Source of the DNA: Conexibacter sp. S30A1
GTDB lineage: Bacteria > Actinomycetota > Thermoleophilia > Solirubrobacterales > Solirubrobacteraceae
Length of the DNA: 64,000 nucleotides
Assembly (NCBI RefSeq): GCF_023330665.1
Contig: NZ_CP097127.1
Location: forward strand, 1,240,001-1,304,000
Direction of reading: 5' to 3'
The position numbers and the translations under genes were made by a program. Below, piece by piece: positions 44,878-52,488 of this stretch (within the stretch, counting starts at the first letter, position 1; each line of letters starts with the position of its first letter). The notes beneath the pieces are model-generated. The model saw only the letters and a program-made list of their open reading frames with translations, had not been told where the DNA came from and did no database searches.

Positions 44878-46412
44878 GCGACGAGCCTCCGCGCGCGACT
44901 GTTGAGGTCGACGATGTGCAGGAGGTGATCGGCCCCGCGGAAAACCCCCTCGTCGGTGCGGATCTCAACCAGGCCGGCACCGGCGATCGGTGTGAGCAGG
45001 ATCTCCAGCGAGCCGTCACCGCTGGCCGTGCGGGTCTGCGGCTCATCAGGCCGCCGCGCCGATAGCGCCTGCCCGAGCAGGGCCAGGAACAGCGCAAACG
45101 CATCCGCGTCCAATTCGTCGAGCTCGCTCAGACGAATGGGATGCTCGGTGAGCAACCGGGCGCGCGCGGCCGCGGTCTGCTCCGCCTCCGCGGCGGCGCG
45201 CGCCGCGAGGAACTGCCGTTCGCTGCGGCGGTCAATCACACGGCTGGGCTTGCCACGCCGCTCGTAGCTGCCCGTCCTTCGCAGGCGTGGGCTGATCATC
45301 AGCCGCGGCGCATCGCGCCACGGTGTCGACGGCCTGACCGGGCTTTGCTCGCGTGCCTGGGCGCTGTCGCCGTCGATCGTCAGGTGCCGCGCGCTGTTCA
45401 GACCAAAGCTGGCCTGCCAGAGGCTGTGCATCGCCACCTCGTTGGGCGCCTGCGCGAACCAGACGGCCAGCTCCCGGAAGTCGGCGTTGCGATCGGAGCG
45501 ACCGGTGCGACGCTGGTTGAGCAGCGCGACGACTCCGAGCAGGTCTGGGATCGCCTTCAGCGCGCTCGCGCGCAGCAGCTTCGCCTGGCTGGGGTGTCCT
45601 TGAGCGGAGATGAACCACTGCCGCAGGCCGAGCCACCGCTCGCGCCAGACGGCGAGCTCGGCCTCGACGCTCTGCTCGCGCGAGGCCTCACCGCCGGGCG
45701 CGACATCCTCGGCGTCGCGCTCGGCCACCAGCCTGAGCAGCCGGTCGACGTCGGCCTCGCCGATTTCGCCGAGCAGCTCTGCGATCTCGGCACCGGTACT
45801 GGCCAGGCCCTTGATGAAGCGCTCCAGATAGTCGATCAGCCGGTCCTTGTAAGCGAGGAAGGCATCGACCTCCAGCTCGTAGAGATCGATCGTGCGCTGC
45901 AGCGAGCCCATGAACGCCTGCGCGTTCTCGGCAAGGTCGCCACAGCGGCCGACGAGGTCGCGCAGGACAAGGCCGCTGCGCCCGACATCGGGTTCGTGCT
46001 CGGCGGCGAGCGCACGCAGCGCACGCAGACCGGCCGCGATGTCCCCGAGCGCGACCGCCTGTAGCGCTCCGCGGCGACCGAGCTGCTCGTCATACACCGC
46101 CAGAGACCGCTCGGCTGCCTCACCGGCATGGGTGAGCTGATAGAGGAAGCGGGCGCGGTGGAAGTCCTCAACGCTCGTCACCCTGCTCGTGTCGGGGTCG
46201 GCTCGCAGATTGCCCCAGGCCACGAGCTGCTTGAGCGCATCGGCGATCGCCTGCAGCTCCGCACCAGGCAGCCGCTCCGCGATGTCCTCGGCACGCAGGT
46301 GCACAACGAACCGGCGTTTGGCGGCGACGAACGTCAGCATCACCTTGCGGTACAGATCGGCGTTCTGCGACGTCAGGTACGAGAACGGCTTGAAGCGGGC
46401 GGGATCCTCCAT
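44874..46412 (-). CDS. jetA: Wadjet type II JetA (TIGR02677/DUF2397, kleisin-like subunit)
   Basis: 512 aa. It begins MEDPARFKPFSYLTSQNADL, the usual N-terminus of the family, with ADIAERL and VTSVEDFHRARFLYQLTHAG in the N-terminal winged-helix part. The kleisin links the JetC heads. I use ATG 46412; the frame extends to 46490 without family support. First gene of the operon, divergent from the Phd-like gene 99 nt away. Confidence 0.9.
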   Translation of the reverse strand: MEDPARFKPFSYLTSQNADLYRKVMLTFVAAKRRFVVHLRAEDIAERLPGAELQAIADALKQLVAWGNLRADPDTSRVTSVEDFHRARFLYQLTHAGEAAERSLAVYDEQLGRRGALQAVALGDIAAGLRALRALAAEHEPDVGRSGLVLRDLVGRCGDLAENAQAFMGSLQRTIDLYELEVDAFLAYKDRLIDYLERFIKGLASTGAEIAELLGEIGEADVDRLLRLVAERDAEDVAPGGEASREQSVEAELAVWRERWLGLRQWFISAQGHPSQAKLLRASALKAIPDLLGVVALLNQRRTGRSDRNADFRELAVWFAQAPNEVAMHSLWQASFGLNSARHLTIDGDSAQAREQSPVRPSTPWRDAPRLMISPRLRRTGSYERRGKPSRVIDRRSERQFLAARAAAEAEQTAAARARLLTEHPIRLSELDELDADAFALFLALLGQALSARRPDEPQTRTASGDGSLEILLTPIAGAGLVEIRTDEGVFRGADHLLHIVDLNSRARRLVA

Positions 46413-46511
46413 CCTGCGCACACGGTGACAGGGTGCGCGGACGGAACCGCGTCGCGGATCTGTCGACGCTCTGTCGTCAGTCGTCCGCACCCTCGTCTAC
46501 GTTTCGGTGCC

Positions 46512-46736
46512 ATGATCGATGAAACACCTTCGATCCGCATCCGCCCCGACGAGCTGCGCACCGTGCGCGAGGCGATGCGCGATCTCGGCTCCATGCTCAC
46601 CGCGCTCGAAGACGGAGAGGTCGAGAAGCTCGTGCTCACGCAGCGCAATCGCATGCGTGCCGTGGTCGTCTCGCTGGAGCAGTGGAGCAGGGTCGAGCGG
46701 GCGCTTTCTGGGCAGCAAACGGTCGAGGGCGTCTGA
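46512..46736 (+). CDS. Orphan Phd/YefM-type antitoxin
   Basis: A 74-aa protein. ALEDGEVEKLVLTQRNRMRA and VVVSLEQWSRVERAL match the core of Phd/YefM antitoxins (gives a toggle strand, TQRNR turn and VSLEQW helix). No toxin gene follows. It could be an antitoxin remnant or a regulator of the divergent jetABCD promoter, since Phd proteins bind DNA; the latter is inference. Confidence 0.65.
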   Translation: MIDETPSIRIRPDELRTVREAMRDLGSMLTALEDGEVEKLVLTQRNRMRAVVVSLEQWSRVERALSGQQTVEGV

Positions 46737-46872
46737 GGCACCCAACGGCGCCCGTCGGCCTGTTTGGAGCCGCCGCACAGCGTTCCTGTAGAGCTGCGCG
46801 AACTCACCCATCGCCCGTGGACCGTCTCACGCCCGATCCGTAGTGAGCATTGCCAGGAGCTGTACTCGGCAG

Positions 46873-47127
46873 ATGCCGAAGGTCATGATCTCAATCCCAG
46901 CCGAGCTGCTCGATCACGTCGATCGCGAGGCCGGCATGCGCGGCACAACGCGCCGCGCGTTTCTTCAAGAGCCAGCGCGCCGGGAGCTTGGTTGGCCGGA
47001 TCCGGCAAAGATCGATGCAGCGCTCCTGCGCGGACGCCAGGCGCTGGCTGGTGCCGGAGCCTTCGAGTCGGCGCAGCTGATCCGTGTTGAGCGTGACGAC
47101 CACGACGCGCGTGATCGACGTTGTTAG
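46873..47127 (+). CDS. VapB-type ribbon-helix-helix antitoxin
   Basis: 84 aa. KVMISIPAELLDHVDREAG is the ribbon-helix-helix DNA-binding half, then RGTTRRAFLQEPARRELGW. It neutralises the PIN toxin whose GTG lies 17 nt inside its 3' end. ATG 46873 is chosen over upstream in-frame codons because the ribbon begins there. It is expected to autoregulate the pair. Confidence 0.8.
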   Translation: MPKVMISIPAELLDHVDREAGMRGTTRRAFLQEPARRELGWPDPAKIDAALLRGRQALAGAGAFESAQLIRVERDDHDARDRRC

Positions 47128-47767
47128 CGACGCCAGCGTCGCGCTGAAGTGGTTCCACGCCGATGGCGAGGAACGGGTTGATCCGTCTCGCGCCCTGATC
47201 GAGGCACATAAGGCGCGGCTGATCGCGCTCGCGGTACTGGATATCACGCCATGCGAGGTGGGAAACGCGTTGCTTCGGGGTCACGCCAAGGCGTCTGCCG
47301 AACGAGTTGCAGTCGTGCTGGATGCCCTGAGCGAAGTGTGCCCGGCGATCGCCTCGAGCCGCCACCAGATGCGGCTGGCAACCGAGCTCGCCGAGACGCA
47401 TGGGCTGACGCTCCACGACGCCGCCTACGCGGCGCCAGCCAGCGATCGGAAAGCGACGCTGGTCACGCTGGAGGCGGCGCTGCTGACCGCAGGGCTGGGT
47501 GTGCGCCCAAGCGAGCTGGCCCGACGGCTGGCCGCCGCGGCGCAGCGTTGGTCATCGCCGGGGCTCACCGTCTACCGAGACCGGCCCGTCCGCGGTTGGG
47601 CCTGGCTGCTGGCGCTTGCCTCACGTAGCGGGCGCTTTCTGACTGGTGATCGGCGACGCTATCCGGCGGGCTCGTCGAGAACAGCGTGGGTGCCGACGCG
47701 CGGCCAAACGAGATGCGGCTCGCCGGGCCGCACTTGCGGGCCAGTGCGGAACTTCGCGCGGCGTTGA
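47111..47767 (+). CDS. VapC-type PIN-domain toxin with extended C-terminus
   Basis: A 218-aa frame. The PIN domain occupies roughly the first 145 residues: VVSDASVALKWFHADGEE (first Asp), ITPCEVGNALLRG (Glu), GLTLHDAAYAA (Asp), and LVTLEAALLTAGLG, where the fourth acidic residue, usually Asp, is Glu. The remaining 70 residues (Arg/Gly/Pro-rich) look like read-through past a lost stop. PIN toxins cleave RNA. Whether this one is active is open. Confidence 0.75.
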   Translation: MIDVVSDASVALKWFHADGEERVDPSRALIEAHKARLIALAVLDITPCEVGNALLRGHAKASAERVAVVLDALSEVCPAIASSRHQMRLATELAETHGLTLHDAAYAAPASDRKATLVTLEAALLTAGLGVRPSELARRLAAAAQRWSSPGLTVYRDRPVRGWAWLLALASRSGRFLTGDRRRYPAGSSRTAWVPTRGQTRCGSPGRTCGPVRNFARR

Positions 47768-47836
47768 TCGAGCGCCAGCTTCCGAAGTTCGCGCAGCACA
47801 CGCGCCGACGCTTTGCAGTTCGGCGACAGCAGCTGG

Positions 47837-48076
47837 CTACTCGTCCGCCGGCTCGTCGACCGCGACCCCCAGAACCGCCTCATCCATCTCGGCGACTGAG
47901 GCGAAGAATACGTTCTCACCAGTGCGCTTGGCGTACCTGACCTTCTGGGCCGGTGTGAGCTTGCGGAACAGAGCACCGGCCGGCGTGCTCTCGAGCATCA
48001 CCAAAGGCTCGTGCTCGAAGGAACCGAGACGGGCTTTACCTTTACCGCTACCGATTACAAAGTAAAGGGATGGCAA
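47837..48076 (-). CDS. Small protein of unknown function, probably 5' truncated
   Basis: 79 aa, well balanced in composition: PSLYFVIGSGKGKARLGSFE, then HEPLVMLES, then GALFRKLTPAQKVRYAKRTG. Not recognised. The only start is TTG at 48076, and it overlaps the start of the plus-strand hybrid gene by 7 nt. The N-terminal part was therefore perhaps lost in the same deletion. Confidence 0.5.
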   Translation of the reverse strand: MPSLYFVIGSGKGKARLGSFEHEPLVMLESTPAGALFRKLTPAQKVRYAKRTGENVFFASVAEMDEAVLGVAVDEPADE

Positions 48077-48405
48077 AGGTCTCCTCCAAGAACGAGGTCA
48101 CACTCCCGGTCGCGGCGATGCGTCAAGCCGACGCCCGCGAAGCGATCGCAGCCATGGGGATCGTCGTAACACCCCTGACGGCCGTGATCGGCGAGCACGC
48201 GGCTCAGTTGCGAGCAACGCACGGGCGACTACGACCACCGGACGCGATCGTGCTCGCGACAGCACGCGCTCTCGGATCGAAGCTACTGACCTACGACGAT
48301 GGTCTCGGTCGCATCACAGGCAACGGCACAGGTCACCCCGAGCCCCGTCTGACCGCTGATGCGCGCAACCCGCGCATCAGCGGTCAGCGGCGGCAGCGCG
48401 CGTGA
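48070..48405 (+). pseudogene. In-frame deletion hybrid: AbrB-type antitoxin start fused to PIN toxin end
   Basis: 111 aa. The first 20 residues (MAKVSSKNEVTLPVAAMRQA) are the start of a SpoVT/AbrB-fold antitoxin. From residue 22 the sequence is the end of a PIN toxin (AREAIAAMGIVVTPLTAVIG, RPPDAIVLATARALGSKLLTYDDGL). The middle of the antitoxin and the first part of the toxin are missing, and the frame is kept. The last 30 residues encode a perfect hairpin. Almost surely non-functional as toxin. Confidence 0.7.
48349..48387. repeat. Perfect 17-bp inverted repeat
   Basis: The arms CTGACCGCTGATGCGCG (48349-48365) and its exact complement (48371-48387) flank a 5-nt loop CAACC. No T-run follows. 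It falls in the tail of the hybrid gene, before the mazEF-like pair. It could be a terminator without U-tract or a leftover mobile-element end. Confidence 0.75.
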
Positions 48406-48471
48406 TATGCGTCCGTAGGCGTAAGCGGGCCCGCCGGGAAGGGCCGCATCCCGGGCTGGTACCGTTCTGGT

Positions 48472-48702
48472 ATGAGCAAGCAGATCGCAGTTCGTCTGCC
48501 CGATGACCTCGTTGACTTCGTAGACGAGGTCGTGGGAAGCGGACAAGAAGCAAGCCGGGCCGCGGTTGTGACCCGAGCACTGGAGCGCGAGCGACGACGC
48601 ATGGTCGCTACGCGCGACGCGGAGATCCTCGCCTCCGCGGGACCAGATCCCGAACTCGAAGGGCTTGCGGGGTACGCCGCCGGAGTTCGCGTCAGAGACT
48701 GA
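48472..48702 (+). CDS. MazE-like ribbon-helix-helix antitoxin
   Basis: 76 aa. KQIAVRLPDDLVDFVDEVVG is an RHH strand-helix start, with SRAAVVTRALERERRR as the second helix. The acidic tail (ILASAGPDPELEGL) would block the toxin. Its TGA and the toxin ATG share one base (TGATG), so translation is coupled. It probably represses its own promoter. Confidence 0.85.
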   Translation: MSKQIAVRLPDDLVDFVDEVVGSGQEASRAAVVTRALERERRRMVATRDAEILASAGPDPELEGLAGYAAGVRVRD

Positions 48703-49001
48703 TGCGACCGATCCACGCCGCAACGCTCGACAAATCGCGGCCAGTGCTCGTGCTCACCCGTGAGCTCGTCCGACCGCACCTCAACTCGGTGACGGTCGCA
48801 CCAATCACAAGCACGATCCGAGGGCTATCGACCGAAGTCAAGCTCGGCACCCGCAACGGGCTTGACCACGACTGCGTCGTCGCGTGCGACCACATCACAA
48901 CGATCCCAGCGCACACGCTCGGCGAGCAGATCGGACTGCTACTCGAGGACCAGGAGCCCGCCTTGACCGAAGCGATTCACGCCGCCTTCGATCTCGAGTA
49001 G
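48702..49001 (+). CDS. MazF/PemK-family endoribonuclease toxin
   Basis: 99 aa, usual length. RPVLVLTRELVRPHLNSVTV, APITSTIRGLSTEVKLG, GLDHDCVVACDHITTIP and EALTEAIHAAFDL-like end (PALTEAIHAAFDLE) follow the actinobacterial MazF pattern. It cleaves mRNA at short sequences unless bound by the upstream antitoxin. It appears intact. Confidence 0.85.
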   Translation: MRPIHAATLDKSRPVLVLTRELVRPHLNSVTVAPITSTIRGLSTEVKLGTRNGLDHDCVVACDHITTIPAHTLGEQIGLLLEDQEPALTEAIHAAFDLE

Positions 49002-49435
49002 CAGCACAACAGACACCCGCCTTGCGCGCGCAGCGGGCCTGATTCCGTCGTCGCCGCGAGTCTCGCTGGACGGCGCCCGTTTGTCGGTCCACCCTCTCCG
49101 GCTCAGGTTTCGCACTCTTGTGGGTTGAGCGGCCGCGTGTTGGCGGCGGCGGGCTGGCTGCGAGTTTGATGGCCTGAGCTGTCCGGCGCGGGAGAGGCAG
49201 GACCATCTTCGCCGAACGAGCTGCTTGTCCTGTTTGAGGCGTGTTTCACCCGCCCGACGTTCAACTGTGACTTTCGCGTTACGAGCGGACCAAACGTCGT
49301 GTCACCTCGACCGCGCTCAAGCCGCCGAGTACGAGCGCCGGCGCGATCATCACCATCCGGTGTGTCCGTCAACACACCATGAACAGCATCAGCTAGGCCA
49401 GCAGGTGCGCACTCGCCACCGCACTTCCAGCGTCG
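49002..49435. other. Interval of about 430 nt with an IS remnant
   Basis: No intact gene. It contains a piece of an IS701/IS4-like element at 49102-49266; I see nothing else I can support between there and the nucleotidyltransferase stop. Confidence 0.5.
49102..49266 (+). mobile_element. Remnant of an IS701/IS4-like element (left end)
   Basis: CTCAGGTTTCGCA at 49102-49114 differs by one base from the 13-nt terminal repeat of IS A and IS B. At 49202-49266 the sequence follows the first codons of their transposase (PSSPNELLVLFEACFTRPTF in translation) and then stops matching. The sequence between is shortened compared with intact copies. This is an old, decayed insertion. Confidence 0.7.
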
Positions 49436-50008
49436 TCAGACTTGCGGGCGCTCCGCAGGGGCGGCAGCCTGCCTGGCGAGAGCTTCAAGCATCGCCGCGA
49501 TGCGCTGCTGGTCCGGCTCGGGGATCGGCAGCATCGGGATACCGGCCCGCAACCCTTCGAGCGTCACCAGGCCGTGCCGCATCGCCTCGCGGGCGTAGTC
49601 CCAGTCGCGGTCGCGTCCGGCCACGCACTTGGAGAGCACTATGTCGTGCATTTCCAAGAACAGTGCGGTGGACTCTGTGCTGGAGCCGAGGCGCGGAGCG
49701 ATGGGCACTTCGATCAGGCGGTTCTCCCACCCGGCCGGCGCCTTGGCCGTCTCCGGCCCAACGCCGTGCGCGTAGTACCCGAACGTTTCATGGAAGCGCG
49801 AGCCGTCCCCAAGACTCCCGTCGATCAGGTCCGCTTTCTCCGGCGCGCGGTAAGGGTAAATGTCGGCCTCCATCGACACGAGCAGGTCGGCCGGAGGATC
49901 ATCAACCGGGTTCCCGAGGATCGCCTGGCTGCCAATGATGACGAACTCTTGCTCCCCGGTGACGTTCGCCGCCGCCCCAATAATGTGCTCAATGTCCGCG
50001 CGTCGCAC
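49436..50008 (-). CDS. Nucleotidyltransferase-fold protein (DUF6036-like)
   Basis: 190 aa. EFVIIGSQAILG (G-S motif) and LLVSMEADIYPY (acidic pair Glu47, Asp49) make a minimal nucleotidyltransferase site, followed by SKCVAGRDRDWDYAREAMRHGLV, as in AbiEii-like and MenA-like proteins. GTG 50008 is chosen; it begins 4 nt after the stop of the HTH protein gene. Together they look like a toxin (this gene) and regulator pair. Family-based inference. Confidence 0.65.
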   Translation of the reverse strand: MRRADIEHIIGAAANVTGEQEFVIIGSQAILGNPVDDPPADLLVSMEADIYPYRAPEKADLIDGSLGDGSRFHETFGYYAHGVGPETAKAPAGWENRLIEVPIAPRLGSSTESTALFLEMHDIVLSKCVAGRDRDWDYAREAMRHGLVTLEGLRAGIPMLPIPEPDQQRIAAMLEALARQAAAPAERPQV

Positions 50009-50012
50009 CGGA

Positions 50013-50708
50013 CTAGACCTCCGCGATGATCTTGGCGCGCTCACGGTCGCTGAGCATCCCGGCAAACGGGCTGTTCTGCCGCAGGTCGCGCATCTGCTGT
50101 GTGTCTGCGCTGAGGGCACGCCGGATCGCGGGCATTGGTTGGGCCAGCAACTGCGCCCACTCGTCAGCGTACCGGGCGTCTATCCGCCCGCCCTCACGCC
50201 ACGAGAGCAGACGCTGTTGCGCGTCATTCACGTCCTTGCGACGCAGACGCTTAGCGACCACCCGGTGATACGCCAGCGCCCGCCGCTCCGCGCCGCTATG
50301 GCCGCCGTCGCTGTGGGTGTCGCTGAGGAGCGTGGCGGGCTTGAGCCGACCCGCCCGTTGGCGGGCCTCGCGCATCGCAGGCTCAATCACATGACGCCGT
50401 CCCGCCTCACGCGCCTCACTGATCGTCTCGTACAAATCAAGCACCGTGCCGAGGGGAATCTCCTGCCGACCGGAACGGGCGTACACAGTCGCAAGATCAC
50501 CGCTGCATACCCACCGCCGGATCGCGGTATGACTGACACCGAGCAGTTCACCCGCAAGCCTGATCGACACCGTTTGCCCTAGCTCGCGCTCAAGCGACGC
50601 ACGCACGGCCGCAAGCCCCGCGTCAAGCGGAACGTGCTGCGCCGTCTGACGCAGTGCCAAAAGCTGCTCAAAAAGCTCACGTTTACGGGGGAGTGTGCTG
50701 CCACGCAT
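50013..50708 (-). CDS. Helix-turn-helix protein paired with the nucleotidyltransferase
   Basis: 231 aa. TVSIRLAGELLGVSHTAIRR followed by WVCSGDLATVYARSGRQEIP is a clear MerR/excisionase-like HTH near residues 40-80. The rest is helical and basic (VVAKRLRRKDVNDAQQRLLSW). Likely the DNA-binding antitoxin or regulator of the pair. ATG 50708 is used. The divergent XRE gene is 193 nt away. Confidence 0.65.
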   Translation of the reverse strand: MRGSTLPRKRELFEQLLALRQTAQHVPLDAGLAAVRASLERELGQTVSIRLAGELLGVSHTAIRRWVCSGDLATVYARSGRQEIPLGTVLDLYETISEAREAGRRHVIEPAMREARQRAGRLKPATLLSDTHSDGGHSGAERRALAYHRVVAKRLRRKDVNDAQQRLLSWREGGRIDARYADEWAQLLAQPMPAIRRALSADTQQMRDLRQNSPFAGMLSDRERAKIIAEV

Positions 50709-50872
50709 GGCCAAAAGAGCATAGCGTAAAGTTTCCAGCAACCACCCTTAAGTGGAAACTTTCAAACGGGCCAGCGGTCCCGCATTCGCTGCTTTGATGA
50801 CTTCCGTGCGCGGATGGACGCCACGCCCAGACGTCCGCCGCGACCAGCTGGACGGGATGCCCCATGATCGGC

Positions 50873-50897
50873 GGATTTACCAGTCTTGGTAAGATCC
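50873..50897. promoter_or_regulatory. Palindromic operator before the XRE gene
   Basis: TTACCA-GTCT-TGGTAA (50877-50892) is a perfect 6-bp inverted repeat, extended by GGAT and ATCC on the outside with one bulged base. It lies 9-33 nt before the ATG at 50902, the usual place for self-repression by an XRE protein. Confidence 0.65.
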
Positions 50898-50901
50898 ACC
50901 A

Positions 50902-51267
50902 ATGAGCGAGTCCTTGATCAGCCCAGTAGGACGAACGGTCACAGAACACAGCGCCGAACTAGCAGCGCGCAGCGAGGAGTTCCGCGCCGCCGGTGAGGAG
51001 TACGCCCGCATCCGTGAACTGCGGAAGATGAGCCCCGTTGCTGCACATCTGCGTGAGCGCCGGTATGAGCTCGGAATGACTCAGCAGGAGGTCGCCACGG
51101 CCGCCGGCACGTCGCACTCCGCAATCTCCCGGCTTGAAAGCGGTAGGCACACGCCCAGCCTCGCCACCCTGCAGAAGATCGCCGCCGTCCTGGGTGAAGA
51201 ACTGATCCTCTGCTTCCAGAGCACCGTTGACGGCGAAGTCGAGCGCGAGTTCGCCGCCGTCGCCTGA
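50902..51267 (+). CDS. XRE-family regulator (HigA-like)
   Basis: 121 aa. The HTH spans about residues 50-105: AAHLRERRYELGMTQQEVAT followed by AAGTSHSAISRLESGRHTPS, then LATLQKIAAVLGEEL. It has an N-terminal charged extension. It resembles HigA-type antitoxins, but no toxin gene adjoins it. The palindrome upstream suggests autoregulation. Confidence 0.8.
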   Translation: MSESLISPVGRTVTEHSAELAARSEEFRAAGEEYARIRELRKMSPVAAHLRERRYELGMTQQEVATAAGTSHSAISRLESGRHTPSLATLQKIAAVLGEELILCFQSTVDGEVEREFAAVA

Positions 51268-51316
51268 AAGCGATTCCTATCCGGTCCGGGTGGGCCGTTC
51301 AGTCTGGGCATCAAAG

Positions 51317-51364
51317 ACTGCCAGTTGGCGCGCGGTCGCGGATGAGCGCGCGCCAACTGGCAGT
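51317..51364. repeat. Perfect 18-bp inverted repeat
   Basis: The arms ACTGCCAGTTGGCGCGCG (51317-51334) and its exact complement (51347-51364) flank a 12-nt loop. It lies between the stops of two convergent genes (XRE and nucleotidyltransferase), so a terminator is possible although no T-run follows. Confidence 0.75.
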
Positions 51365-51494
51365 ACCGCGACCACCACCGCCAAAATCAAGCTGGCCTCC
51401 CGACGCGTACACCACGCTGTGAGGATCTGCCCTCCGGTCCGGACGAGAACCACCAATGCCGCCGAGAGTCTCGTCAGCCTCGGGCGGAGCCGAT

Positions 51495-52430
51495 CTATTG
51501 GATGTGCGGCGCGTGCTTCAGAAGCGACGCGTTCATCTCAAAGTCCTCGTCGTGTAGCACCGACGTCGCCGGGGCGGTGATCTCGAGCGCGCGGAGTGGT
51601 TGCTTGCGCTCGGGCCGGACCACGTACAGCCAGCTCTCAAACCTATGGCCGAGGTCCCGGGCCAAGTTCTTGAGCTTGCCTTCCCGTGCCTCAACCGCCC
51701 ATGTCAAGCCGTCGGCCGGCCCGCCCGGGTGGCGCCCGAGGATCTCCAAACGGGACAGCTCAAGCCCGCGGCCCAGCAGGAACGCCCCGCCGGCCCGCGC
51801 CGCCCGGGCCCGCGGGCTCGATTCAGCCCAGGCATCGACCAGGAACTTGTGGAACTCGGGATCCTCGACGTCGCTCAGAGCCACGTCCCGGAGGTCCAGC
51901 ACCGACACGCCAATGTGGCCGTGGGTCAGCAACTCCCCAAGCAGGATCAGCGACGGTCGACTCAGAGCGTCGATGACCGGCTCAAGCACAGGGTGGACCG
52001 GATCACGCTCAGCCCGAGCGGTGGCCGGATCGGCGTTGATGGCGTTGACGCGCGCCAGCGCCGCCTCCAGGTCGTCGCCGTCCTGGTAGATCAGGACCGG
52101 CTCCGTGATGTGAGCGATCTCCTCGTACAACACCTGCAGCACCCGCCGCGGCTTCAATGCCTTGCGCAGCGGCGAGTTCCAGTCACGGCCGGCGACGAGC
52201 AGGTCCAGCATCTGCCGCGCCGTCTCGGGATCGCGAGAGCGGTCGTACTCGATATCGAGATCGACATCCCCGACCTCAAGCGCCCCACGGGACCACGAGC
52301 CGAACGCGCAGAAGGCAGTCACGCACTTCGCGGCGCCCTCGCCGTCGCAGATCCTCTCGAGCAACTCCACACCGTGGGCCGTCGCCCGCTCCCGCGGAAT
52401 CCGCCCAGTCCGTGCCCGTGCGTTTGACAT
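51495..52430 (-). CDS. Nucleotidyltransferase-domain protein
   Basis: 311 aa. The N-terminal FGSWSRGALEVGDVDLDIEY (GS at 44-45, Asp55 and Asp57) is a minimal nucleotidyltransferase site of the polymerase-beta fold. A middle helical part and a C-terminal domain with LTWAVEAREGKLKNLARDLG and HRFESWLYVVRP follow; the latter recalls a PD-(D/E)XK-like or winged segment but I cannot assign it. ATG 52430 is preferred over GTG 52463. Possibly part of the defence cluster. Confidence 0.6.
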   Translation of the reverse strand: MSNARARTGRIPRERATAHGVELLERICDGEGAAKCVTAFCAFGSWSRGALEVGDVDLDIEYDRSRDPETARQMLDLLVAGRDWNSPLRKALKPRRVLQVLYEEIAHITEPVLIYQDGDDLEAALARVNAINADPATARAERDPVHPVLEPVIDALSRPSLILLGELLTHGHIGVSVLDLRDVALSDVEDPEFHKFLVDAWAESSPRARAARAGGAFLLGRGLELSRLEILGRHPGGPADGLTWAVEAREGKLKNLARDLGHRFESWLYVVRPERKQPLRALEITAPATSVLHDEDFEMNASLLKHAPHIQ

Positions 52431-52488
52431 CCGTCTGACAAACCCCCGAAACAGAAAGGACACCGGTCACCCGAGGCCCTCATAACCC

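Noticed and set aside
47659..47836. A minus-strand frame with a protein-like stretch (ARVLRELRKLALDQRR) over the VapC tail
   Set aside because: It is only about 50 residues of plausible text, without a start or recognised domain, and overlaps the VapC frame; it may be a remnant but cannot be supported.
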